A program made the translations under genes and the position numbers. The notes below the pieces were generated by a model. That model was not told where the DNA came from and searched no databases. It saw nothing but the letters and a program-made list of their open reading frames with translations. Positions 6,473 to 13,486 of a stretch of 14,084 nt of DNA are shown in pieces. The DNA lies in assembly GCA_047921075.1 (NCBI GenBank), contig JBLRWS010000061.1, positions 1 to 14,084 of the forward strand, written 5' to 3'. How positions within the stretch are numbered: position 1 is the first letter of the stretch; each line of letters begins with the position of its first letter. The stretch is from JBLRWS01 sp047921075. GTDB taxonomy: Bacteria > Bacteroidota > Rhodothermia > Balneolales > Balneolaceae.

Positions 6473-7644
6473 AAAGCAACCTGTTTCTAACCTCTCTTAT
6501 TTCATCGCTTTTTATTCTGACTGTTGTCAGCGCTTGCGGGTCTGAGCCGCCCATCCGAATCGGGGCTACGATGTCTCAAACGGCTGCATACAACACCCAG
6601 GGGATTGCGGCTAAAAACGGATATCTCTTATGCCAAGATCACATCAATGAACAGGGTGGTCTGCTCGGCCGCGAGGTGGAATTTCTTATCTATGATGATG
6701 AGTCGGATAAAGAGACAGCCATCGCACGTTATGAGCAGCTAATCACCGAAGATCGTGTTGATCTGATTATGGGTCCATACGGCTCAACCCTTACGGAAGC
6801 CGTTGCACCGGTAACCGAATACCACAACTTGGTGCATCTGTCGCCGCTGGCAGCAACCAGCTCCATTTGGGAACAGGGTCGCGACTATCTTTTTATGGTG
6901 CTTCCACCTGCCGAACTTTTTCTGGCGGGGCTTATTGATATGGCTCACGAACGGGGGCTTCACCGGGTCGGAATTATTGCGCAGGATGAGCTTTTCCCCA
7001 GGGCTGCCGGCAGTGGTGCTGCAGATTTAGCCCGCGAACGGGGAATGGAAGTGGTTGTTATGGAAACCTATCCAACCGGTACAGATGATTTTTCAGAGAT
7101 AGTAGCGATGGTAAATCGGGAAGAGGTAGACGTTTTGGCGATGGCTGCGTCTGATCTGGATAATTTTATCAGTGTGGTACGCCAGATGAAGGATCTCGAT
7201 GTGCATGTACAAATGTTTGGAACATCGGGTGCAGTTCACCGCTTTCAGGAGGTGCTTGGCGCGGATGCCGATTATGTCTATGGCCTTTCGGCTTGGGAGC
7301 CGGGCTTGTCGTATCCGGGCATCGATGAGTTTGTTGCCGCCTATGAGGATGCTTACCGGATGCCTCCGAGCTTTCATGCGGCCGGTGCTTACGGAAGCTG
7401 CATGATCTTTCGGGAGGCGATCGAACGTGCCGGTTCTCTGGATCAGGATGCGATCAGAGACGTTCTGCTTACTCTCGAAACTCAGACAATCTTCGGAAAT
7501 TTTGCGGTGGATGAGCGTGGATATCAGATTGCCAACGACGGCCTGTTCATACAGTGGCAGGATGGCAAAAAAGTGATTGTTTGGCCGGATGATGTGAGGG
7601 AAGCGGAGCCCCGTTTCCCCACACCTGCCTGGCGCAACCGGTAA
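6463..7644 (+). CDS. Branched-chain amino-acid-type ABC transporter substrate-binding lipoprotein
   Basis: 393 residues of the LivK-like type I periplasmic-binding family (Peripla_BP_6). A lipoprotein signal peptide ends in VVSAC with Cys25. Family marks follow: IRIGATMSQTAAYNTQGIAAKNGYLL near residues 31-56, INEQGGLLGREVEFLIYDDESDKETAIARYEQLI at 61-94, a GPYGSTLTEAVAPV segment at about 104-117, and LVHLSPLAATSS at 122-133. The chain ends at about the expected length. Ligand could be an amino acid, amide or other small polar compound. No permease or ATPase gene lies next to it, so it may work with a distant transporter or as a sensor. The start is set by the signal peptide; ribosome-site signal is weak. 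Confidence 0.85.
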   Translation: MTSKSNLFLTSLISSLFILTVVSACGSEPPIRIGATMSQTAAYNTQGIAAKNGYLLCQDHINEQGGLLGREVEFLIYDDESDKETAIARYEQLITEDRVDLIMGPYGSTLTEAVAPVTEYHNLVHLSPLAATSSIWEQGRDYLFMVLPPAELFLAGLIDMAHERGLHRVGIIAQDELFPRAAGSGAADLARERGMEVVVMETYPTGTDDFSEIVAMVNREEVDVLAMAASDLDNFISVVRQMKDLDVHVQMFGTSGAVHRFQEVLGADADYVYGLSAWEPGLSYPGIDEFVAAYEDAYRMPPSFHAAGAYGSCMIFREAIERAGSLDQDAIRDVLLTLETQTIFGNFAVDERGYQIANDGLFIQWQDGKKVIVWPDDVREAEPRFPTPAWRNR

Positions 7645-7750
7645 CCGTTCAAGAGCAAAAGCACGGCAACCGTAACGGCGCAATCTGTTCGTTTATGTTG
7701 GGTTGAAACCCGATAATCAACAAAAAAACAGAGTTCACAAGAATATTCCG

Positions 7751-7758
7751 TACCTTTA
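7751..7758 (+). promoter_or_regulatory. Candidate -7 box of the rhlE gene
   Basis: TACCTTTA matches TAnnTTTG in seven of eight positions. It lies 13 bases before the leader hairpin at 7772. No clear TTTG occurs 19-21 bases upstream. A transcript starting near 7765 would begin almost directly with the hairpin. Confidence 0.45.
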
Positions 7759-7771
7759 AGCTCACTTTACG

Positions 7772-7805
7772 AAGCCCGGCTTTTAATTTGAAAGCGGGCT
7801 TTTTT
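7772..7805 (+). terminator. Terminator-like hairpin in the rhlE leader
   Basis: AAGCCCG (7772-7778) pairs with CGGGCTT (7795-7801). After a bulged G, CTTT (7780-7783) pairs with AAAG (7791-7794), giving 11 base pairs and a 7-base loop. A run of T (7800-7805) follows. It lies just 15 bases before the rhlE start codon. It may terminate readthrough from the gene before it, or act as an attenuator or cold-responsive structure of the helicase mRNA. Confidence 0.6.
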
Positions 7806-7820
7806 CATTTTATCCCACCT

Positions 7821-9089
7821 ATGTCTTTTACTTCACTGAACCTAACGGATCCAATCCTCAGATCCTTAAAAAAAGAAGGATACACTAACCCGACACCCAT
7901 TCAATCCAAAGCAATTCCCGTTGCCCTGCAAGGAAGAGACCTTTTAGGGTGCGCACAGACCGGCACCGGTAAAACGGCCGCATTTGCCATTCCGATTCTG
8001 GAACATCTGTCTGTGAACAAAAGCACAGACCGCAACCGAAAAATCAGGAGCCTGATTGTAACGCCAACGCGCGAACTGGCTATCCAGATTGATGAGAGTT
8101 TTGAGCGTTACGGCCGCTATACCGGCCTTACCAATGCCGTGATTTTTGGCGGTGTGAACCAGAAAAGCCAGGTGAAAGAGCTGAAATCCGGTGTGGATAT
8201 TCTTACGGCCACACCCGGCCGGCTGCTCGACCTGATGAACCAGGGATTTATTTCACTCGCTCATGTCGAAATTTTTGTACTGGATGAGGCCGACCGCATG
8301 CTCGACATGGGTTTTATTCACGACGTAAAGAAACTGTTGGCTGCACTTCCACAAAAGAAACAGACGCTCTTTTTCTCGGCTACCATGCCGCCCGAAATCG
8401 TAAAACTGTCGAATTCTATACTTCATGATCCGATAAAAGTTGAGGCAACTCCTGAATCAACAACGGTTGAAGCGATTCGGCAAGAGGTCTACTTCGTGGA
8501 CAAGGGGAATAAGAAAAATTTACTTATTGATGTTTTGGGGGATGATGAAATTACATCCGCTCTTGTGTTTACGCGAACCAAACACGGCGCGAATAAACTG
8601 GTAAAAGTTTTGACCGGCAGTAACATCGAAGCGGAAGCGATTCACGGGAACAAATCACAGGCTGCACGTCAGCGTGCGCTGGGGAATTTCAAGAATCAGC
8701 AGACCCGGGTTCTTGTTGCTACCGATATTGCTGCACGCGGCATTGATGTGGACGAGCTGCAGTATGTAATCAATTACGAGATGCCGAATATACCGGAAAC
8801 GTATGTGCACCGGATTGGGCGAACGGGCCGGGCAGGATCTGACGGAACCGCTCTATCGTTTTGTGATGCCCAGGAAAAAGAGTATCTCCGTGATATCGAA
8901 AAGCTGATTGGGAAAAAGATCCCCATCATGGAAGAGCATGACTTTCCGTTGTTGGATCACAACCCTCCTGAACCGCCAAAACAGCAGCAGCGGAAGCCAT
9001 CGAAAAGCAAAAACAACGGCCACTCAAGAAGTCAGTCCAAATCAAAGAGAAGTCAATCGAACAAAAACCGGTCTCGACGACAGCGATAG
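7821..9089 (+). CDS. rhlE: DEAD-box ATP-dependent RNA helicase, RhlE type
   Basis: 422 residues from MSFTSLNL. All core motifs are present: Q motif (GYTNPTPIQ, about 20-28), motif I AQTGTGKT (45-52), Ia PTRELAIQ, Ib TPGR, II DEAD (155-158), III SAT (186-188), IV ALVFTRTKH, V ATDIAARGID, VI HRIGRTGRAG (330-339). It unwinds structured RNA using ATP in the cytoplasm. RhlE-type helicases act in ribosome assembly, RNA decay and cold adaptation. The C-terminal 40 residues are rich in Lys, Arg, Ser and Gln, the usual RNA-binding extension. The Met at 7821 is chosen because the open frame upstream to 7788 lies inside the leader hairpin. Convergent with the DUF389 gene; no obvious operon partner. Confidence 0.92.
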   Translation: MSFTSLNLTDPILRSLKKEGYTNPTPIQSKAIPVALQGRDLLGCAQTGTGKTAAFAIPILEHLSVNKSTDRNRKIRSLIVTPTRELAIQIDESFERYGRYTGLTNAVIFGGVNQKSQVKELKSGVDILTATPGRLLDLMNQGFISLAHVEIFVLDEADRMLDMGFIHDVKKLLAALPQKKQTLFFSATMPPEIVKLSNSILHDPIKVEATPESTTVEAIRQEVYFVDKGNKKNLLIDVLGDDEITSALVFTRTKHGANKLVKVLTGSNIEAEAIHGNKSQAARQRALGNFKNQQTRVLVATDIAARGIDVDELQYVINYEMPNIPETYVHRIGRTGRAGSDGTALSFCDAQEKEYLRDIEKLIGKKIPIMEEHDFPLLDHNPPEPPKQQQRKPSKSKNNGHSRSQSKSKRSQSNKNRSRRQR

Positions 9090-9151
9090 TCTTTGTCACT
9101 TTTGTACATACAATTGTTTACTAATTTCGAACCCCTGCTCAGCCACACGTG

Positions 9152-9181
9152 CCGCGTGCCGGTAGGAGTAGGCGGTTTTTT
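9152..9181 (+). terminator. Weak candidate terminator between converging genes
   Basis: CCGC (9152-9155) can pair with GCGG (9172-9175), and six T residues follow (9176-9181). It lies 62 bases after the rhlE stop and touches the stop codon of the converging DUF389 gene. The stem is short, so the call is uncertain. Confidence 0.3.
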
Positions 9182-10187
9182 ACGAATAGTAAATAAGGAT
9201 AGCCAGCATAATAACAAGAGAAATCCAGATTGTTAACGCTATCCGGTTAACCTTTTTTGCCTGTTTGGTTTCGTACCAGGTTCTGGGACGAACGCCCTGT
9301 AGGATAAATGTTGCCACGCCGGCAAGATTGACGCATATGACGTTGGTCAATGTTAAAAGGAATGCGTAGAATGCTAAATCGAATTGCATATCTCCAACCA
9401 GAAGGCCGGCAACAACCAACGGCGGTAGCAGCGCTACGGCAACCATCACACCAATAACGGCCGTTGACATCCCCACGGTATAAGCCAGTACTCCGGCTGA
9501 GCCTGATGCCAGAGCAAGCGCTATGTCAGATAGATGTACTTCAGTTCGGCTGGCGATGTGGTACAGTTCGGTATCAACCGTCATCATAGCCCCAAGTGCG
9601 ATAGCTATGAGTAAAGCCGTTAGCAGGCCCGCAAAATTCGATTTAATCGAGTCCATGCCGAGTTTAAAATCGGCCAGAGTGGATGAAAGAGCGAGCCCTA
9701 CATTGGGGCCAAGCAGCGGTGCAATTACCATGGCGCCAACCACAACCGCTGTGCTGTCTCTTAGTACACCAAGTGCAGCCACAATGGTAGAGAGTACAAC
9801 CAGAGCCATATAAACAGTGGTGAGCTCTGAAGCGTGAGAGATATCTGAATACAACTCTTCCCTGCTAACCCTTAACCCCTGTATTTTTTCTTTTTCCGGG
9901 CCTCCGGTTTTTTCTTCTTCTTCCTTATCGGAGCTTTCTTCGATGCGTGGCAGGCTTGCTTCGACAGAGACCATGACAAGCCTGAATCCCTCTCGGCTGC
10001 CAAAAAGCTGTTCCGCTTTGTCCAAAAACTGCTCTGTATTTGTTGCGCTCACAAGTACTTTCAGCAGAAATCCGGAACTTTCCGAGTGGTCCTGCCAGTA
10101 ATGAATGACCGAATCATCTGAGAGAAGTTCTTTGCAGGATGCGGTGTCTTCTTCAGGAATTACAATCTCAATTTGTCTTAGCTTCAT
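9180..10187 (-). CDS. DUF389/TIGR00341 family membrane protein
   Basis: 335 residues. The N-terminal 80 or so residues (MKLRQIEIVIPEED...) form a soluble, alternately hydrophobic domain. A very acidic linker follows (SSDKEEEEKTGGPEKEK, about 88-104). The rest carries at least six membrane helices with the family's hallmark segments: ALVVLSTIVAALGVLRDSTAVVVGAMVIAPLLGP (128-161), then a GSAGVLAYTVGMSTAVIGVMVAVALLPPLVVAGL region. This is the DUF389 (TIGR00341) family of unknown function in the inner membrane. Start is the ATG at 10187; the stretch before it has an A-rich run and no clear ribosome site. Transcribed on the minus strand, last gene before the convergent rhlE. Confidence 0.88.
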   Translation of the reverse strand: MKLRQIEIVIPEEDTASCKELLSDDSVIHYWQDHSESSGFLLKVLVSATNTEQFLDKAEQLFGSREGFRLVMVSVEASLPRIEESSDKEEEEKTGGPEKEKIQGLRVSREELYSDISHASELTTVYMALVVLSTIVAALGVLRDSTAVVVGAMVIAPLLGPNVGLALSSTLADFKLGMDSIKSNFAGLLTALLIAIALGAMMTVDTELYHIASRTEVHLSDIALALASGSAGVLAYTVGMSTAVIGVMVAVALLPPLVVAGLLVGDMQFDLAFYAFLLTLTNVICVNLAGVATFILQGVRPRTWYETKQAKKVNRIALTIWISLVIMLAILIYYS

Positions 10188-10290
10188 AAGCTTTTTTTCA
10201 GCATTGAAAATCGGCTGCTATGGTTTAAGACCTGTAGTGCAGGGCACAAGACTCCCGGCCGTACGATAGGCCTACCTACAAGGAAGATAA

Positions 10291-10309
10291 GGCAGGATCT
10301 GATCTTGCC
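10291..10309. promoter_or_regulatory. 19-bp dyad between the lipoprotein and DUF389 genes
   Basis: GGCAGGATC (10291-10299) and GATCTTGCC (10301-10309) pair fully with one G-T wobble around a central T. It lies about 104 bases before the DUF389 start. It could be an operator or part of an RNA hairpin. No regulator gene is near to suggest a partner. Confidence 0.35.
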
Positions 10310-10339
10310 CTATGCTGATTATTAAAGGACAGCTCCAGT

Positions 10340-10366
10340 GATTCACCAACATTCTTAGTGTGAATC
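10340..10366 (-). repeat. Hairpin after the lipoprotein gene
   Basis: GATTCAC (10340-10346) and GTGAATC (10360-10366) are perfect inverted repeats with a 13-base loop. It begins 19 bases after the stop of the minus-strand lipoprotein. There is no T run on that strand, so a stabilising 3' hairpin is as likely as a terminator. Confidence 0.4.
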
Positions 10367-10385
10367 CGAAAATGATCTGCAAGGG

Positions 10386-11546
10386 TTAAACAGACTCAAG
10401 CAGATGGCGATTTCGACGTACCACAACTTTGGCTCGCTCTTTGAGCAGGTGAGAGGCGTCCAGCAATATCTGCTCATTGGAAGGGAATGGAACCTGGCGC
10501 AGGCGTGTCAAACGGCGGGTAGAATCGGAGAGTGCGCGGATATCTCCCCGGTGGGTTGCAAATTTGTGCTGAAACACAGCCTCCACTCCCAAATTGTCGG
10601 TACGGATCAGCTGATCGGTGGCGAGTTCGTATATGTCAAGTGAACCGCCTACCACCGCCGCTTTGTGCTGCATCACTTCCGATACCTCCGCCTCAACCGT
10701 AATCATATTCGGTACGCGTATATCGTTGCCGAGTGAATCTTTTCGCACATTGCCGTTGCGGTCTACGTCGTATTTCATGCCATCCTGTATCTCCTCCGAT
10801 ACGCTGTAGGTTTCCCGGTCGATCGTTTCGGGCGAAAAATCGATCTGCTGAATATTTAACATCAGCAGATAGTCGTAGTCAATCTCGCCGGTGTCATGGG
10901 TGTCAAAATGGATCCATCGGGTACTGATATCACGCAGGGCCACTTTCCGGAGCTCTTCATCAAAAAAGTCGGGGATGATGTTGCCGGAGTTATTTTCTAC
11001 AACCAGAAGTGCGGTATTTCGGCCCTGATGTTCCGCTTCACGCATCTGCAAGCGTACATCTTCGTAACCGGGGAAAAGCGCTTCAACCTGTGAAAACTCA
11101 GCATAGGCTTCTCTGGCACTGGCCTTGTCACCGCGGTTTAGTAATTCAAGCCCGCGCTGGTACGACGCAGACACCGCGTTTGACCGCGTCTCAACCAGCA
11201 GCTGGTTGTAGTTCACAAACTCAAATTGATTGCGAACCTGCGCAGGAAGCCGGCGCACTTTATTCTGTCGTTCGGCCAGCTGCGAATAGAGAAAAAAGAT
11301 TTCTACGGAGCTTTCGGGCCTTCCTTCCAGTTCCAGGAGCTCAATTTGTTCCAGGTCGAATGTATTGGCCAGCTCATATGCTTCCTTCAACACGCGGAGT
11401 TCTTTGTCGTTGGAGGGCTTTTTCATCAGCTTCTCTGTCGCACGGTCGATCGCTCGGTCATATTGACCCCGCTCCAGCATTTTCTGCGAGGAGTTGCAAG
11501 AGATGACAAAAAAGGTGAGTAGGAGGATTGTAGCGGTTCGTTTCAT
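10386..11546 (-). CDS. Lipoprotein of unknown function with helical-repeat N-terminal part
   Basis: 386 residues from MKRTATILLLTFFVISC, a signal peptide with lipobox VISC and Cys17. The first part (20-190) is helical and repeat-like: MLERGQYDRAIDRATEKLMKKPSNDKEL reads like a TPR unit, and a second GLELLNRGDKASAREAYAEF follows at about residue 132. The rest (190-380) is beta-rich with YDYLLMLNI and similar strands. This organisation is like uncharacterised lipoproteins of Bacteroidota. Likely anchored in the periplasm or outer membrane. The start with signal peptide (11546) is chosen over the open frame to 11609. A promoter-like pair lies 34 to 64 bases upstream. No specific function can be assigned. 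Confidence 0.8.
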   Translation of the reverse strand: MKRTATILLLTFFVISCNSSQKMLERGQYDRAIDRATEKLMKKPSNDKELRVLKEAYELANTFDLEQIELLELEGRPESSVEIFFLYSQLAERQNKVRRLPAQVRNQFEFVNYNQLLVETRSNAVSASYQRGLELLNRGDKASAREAYAEFSQVEALFPGYEDVRLQMREAEHQGRNTALLVVENNSGNIIPDFFDEELRKVALRDISTRWIHFDTHDTGEIDYDYLLMLNIQQIDFSPETIDRETYSVSEEIQDGMKYDVDRNGNVRKDSLGNDIRVPNMITVEAEVSEVMQHKAAVVGGSLDIYELATDQLIRTDNLGVEAVFQHKFATHRGDIRALSDSTRRLTRLRQVPFPSNEQILLDASHLLKERAKVVVRRNRHLLESV

Positions 11547-11579
11547 AGCGATCACCAACGTTGTAACCTGCTGTTTAGA

Positions 11580-11610
11580 AAATGGTACCAAAATTGGATG
11601 GAAAACCAAA
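11580..11610 (-). promoter_or_regulatory. Candidate promoter of the helical-repeat lipoprotein
   Basis: On the minus strand TTTG (11610-11607) is followed after 19 bases by TACCATTT (11587-11580), with two mismatches to TAnnTTTG but the typical spacing. The ATG at 11546 follows 33 bases after the box. A 12-base perfect palindrome lies just upstream, at 11614-11625. Confidence 0.45.
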
Positions 11611-11613
11611 TTT

Positions 11614-11625
11614 TTCTTATAAGAA
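11614..11625. promoter_or_regulatory. 12-bp perfect palindrome upstream of the promoter
   Basis: TTCTTATAAGAA is fully self-complementary and lies directly before the -33-like TTTG of the lipoprotein gene. Its place suits an operator, though AT-rich palindromes of this length arise easily by chance. Confidence 0.25.
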
Positions 11626-11670
11626 TTTCACACACGGAGGTTTGTTCCGAGACGTCGCAACAGCTCAGCG

Positions 11671-12693
11671 TCAGGAGCTGCTCATAAACCGGACGGCCAG
11701 TTGCACGGCATGTTGAAACCGTGGGTCTGAGTCACTCATCCCACTAAAAAGGTATCCATTTCGAAACGGTCCGGCAGTACGCATCCACAACTCCGCACCA
11801 ATATGGCGTTTCAGGTTGGTCACTTCCGGCAGGTTCCATTCCCCCGGTAGTTGATTTTCTGTCTCGGCCAGATACGCATTCCTGAAGTGAATCCAGCACC
11901 TGCCAACGGCCTGCTTTATGTGTGGATCGGCAATCGCCAAAAGCAGCAAGTGTGCCGCAAAATGCCCCACATCCTGCAGGGGGCGGCCGTAGTGAACAAA
12001 CTCCCAGTCAAACAGCCTGAGCTGTCCGTTTTGTACCATGATGGATGGCGGCCACAAATCGCCCATAATCAGGCACCGTCCGGGCTTTTGCAGATCCACT
12101 CCAAGTTGTTCGATGCGTCCGGCAGCGTTCTGAAGCTCCGGGCTTCGTTTTGAAAGCCATTCGGCCGCCGGCCGATACTGAACCTGATGGCGCGTAAGCT
12201 GGATGCTGCTATTTGTGAAATGCTCCTTCAGTTCCGGGCGATCGGCTGTTGATGCGTGCAGGCGTCCAATAAAGGCGCCAAGTTTTGCACCGATCGACGG
12301 GCGGCATCGGCTGGCGAGCAACGCTTCTGAGATGTTTGGGCCGTTGCCGAGGTCTTCCATCGCCAGCAGCGACTGCCCGGGGTCGAAGCCGATCCATCGG
12401 GGCGGGCGTACATCAGGAGAGCCCTCAGAGAGATGAGAAAGAGCGCCGCCGGGCATAAACGCTTGCAGAGCATCCGATTCAAAACGGAGCCGCTCAGGGT
12501 TCAGCGGTGTATCGGGGTCAGCAGCAATGTAGGGGGGGGCGTGTTTTACGATGACCGGTTCAGGCGTACCGCCAAGTCGGTATAGATGATTCAGATTTCC
12601 ACCGCTAAGCGGCTCCATCTCGCCGAATGGCGTCCACTTCGGGTGGTGTTTCTGGACAAAGCGGAGGAGGCTGTCAAGCGAAGGTTCACGCAT
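11671..12693 (-). CDS. APH/methylthioribose-kinase-like phosphotransferase
   Basis: 340 residues with the protein-kinase-like fold of aminoglycoside phosphotransferases. Visible parts: a glycine-rich strand SGGNLNHLYRL (30-40), Lys50 in VIVKHA, Glu72 in RFESDAL, hinge AMEDL, catalytic loop MGDLWPPSIMV with Asp212, and the DWEF metal-binding motif with Asp229. The ending -SIMV and -DWEFVHYG are closer to methylthioribose kinase (MtnK: HGD..GSIMV, DPEF) than to antibiotic kinases. The usual catalytic-loop His is replaced by Met210. The start at 12693 overlaps the stop of the phosphorylase gene by 8 bases, so both are likely translated together. A sugar or nucleoside-derived substrate is likely, but it cannot be named. 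Confidence 0.8.
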   Translation of the reverse strand: MREPSLDSLLRFVQKHHPKWTPFGEMEPLSGGNLNHLYRLGGTPEPVIVKHAPPYIAADPDTPLNPERLRFESDALQAFMPGGALSHLSEGSPDVRPPRWIGFDPGQSLLAMEDLGNGPNISEALLASRCRPSIGAKLGAFIGRLHASTADRPELKEHFTNSSIQLTRHQVQYRPAAEWLSKRSPELQNAAGRIEQLGVDLQKPGRCLIMGDLWPPSIMVQNGQLRLFDWEFVHYGRPLQDVGHFAAHLLLLAIADPHIKQAVGRCWIHFRNAYLAETENQLPGEWNLPEVTNLKRHIGAELWMRTAGPFRNGYLFSGMSDSDPRFQHAVQLAVRFMSSS

Positions 12694-13486
12694 CCCGAAA
12701 GCGATAGATCTGATTGGTAAACGGCATCGGCACACCACGCTTCAGGAAGGTGACCAGAATCTCCTCGGTGGCTTGCCGGGCTTGCGTTAACGTATCTGCG
12801 ATGGACTCTTTGGCGGGGTTCGACACACCGGGTACCGAATATTTGTGACCCACAACAACAGCTGCTACCGGTATTTCGAGTTCGTTGGCCAACACGACCT
12901 CGGGGGCCAGTGTCATAGAGTTTACCTGTCCGCCCAGTTGTGCCCACATACGGTTTTCGGCGGGTGTTTTGCCGCGCGGGCCGCCTGCATACACAAACAC
13001 AATTTCTTCATCGGTTGCATGAATCGAATCAGCACACTCTTCCAGCAGCCAGGCACGGAGGTTGGGAGCAAAGAGCCCCTCCTTGATAAGGAGGTGGCCT
13101 TGAGTGGGGCCGGGTTCAGGAAACATTGTACACGTGCTTCCATCCGGTAGGCGATTTTCGGGCATCAGCAGATCGGTGACCAGCATCGGTTTGTAAATCG
13201 GGAGGCTTGCATCCATCACCCCAACCGAGCTGTTGATGAGCAGGGCTTTGCATCCAACTTGTTTCAGGGCGGCTGCCTGCGCGCGATAGTTGATGTGATT
13301 GGGCAGAAGCCGATGGGGAAATCCGTGGCGCGGCAGCACCCAGGCCGGGTGAGTGGTCCGGAGTCCGCACCGGAACAGAACCATCTCTCCGTACTCAGTG
13401 CGAACGGTTTGCGGTGTGAGTTGCAGCTTTTCTGCAAACGAGCTGTCGAATGCGCTGCCAACAATAATGGCGATTGAGGGTGTCAT
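12686..13486 (-). CDS. Nucleoside phosphorylase family protein (MTAP/PNP-like)
   Basis: 266 residues, matching the MTA phosphorylase/purine nucleoside phosphorylase fold: LPRHG (51-55) with the phosphate-binding Arg-His, NHINYRA (63-69), a strand LINSSVGVM (83-91), AGGPRGKTPAENRMW (167-181) and NSMTLAPEVVLANE (189-202). Such enzymes split nucleosides with phosphate into base and pentose-1-phosphate. Two divergences are notable. The EGPR of MTAP is GGPR here, and the Asp-x-Asp base-reading segment is replaced by GHKYSVPG (213-220). The N-terminal GTG phosphate loop reads VGSAFDSS. The base specificity is therefore open. The start overlaps the stop of the gene before by 4 bases (ATGA). Confidence 0.8.
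   Translation of the reverse strand: MTPSIAIIVGSAFDSSFAEKLQLTPQTVRTEYGEMVLFRCGLRTTHPAWVLPRHGFPHRLLPNHINYRAQAAALKQVGCKALLINSSVGVMDASLPIYKPMLVTDLLMPENRLPDGSTCTMFPEPGPTQGHLLIKEGLFAPNLRAWLLEECADSIHATDEEIVFVYAGGPRGKTPAENRMWAQLGGQVNSMTLAPEVVLANELEIPVAAVVVGHKYSVPGVSNPAKESIADTLTQARQATEEILVTFLKRGVPMPFTNQIYRFRDA

Noticed and set aside
7093..7683. Minus-strand 196-codon frame
   Set aside because: It is antisense to the complete substrate-binding protein and shows no motif.
7698..7712. GGGTT/AACCC hairpin after the substrate-binding gene as a terminator
   Set aside because: The stem is short, the loop is only two bases, and no T run follows on the plus strand.
11009..11506. Plus-strand 165-codon frame
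   Set aside because: It is antisense to the helical-repeat lipoprotein and has no recognisable features.
11671..12693. Aminoglycoside-resistance gene
   Set aside because: The fold is shared, but the SIMV and DWEF motifs and the operon with a phosphorylase point to a metabolic kinase.
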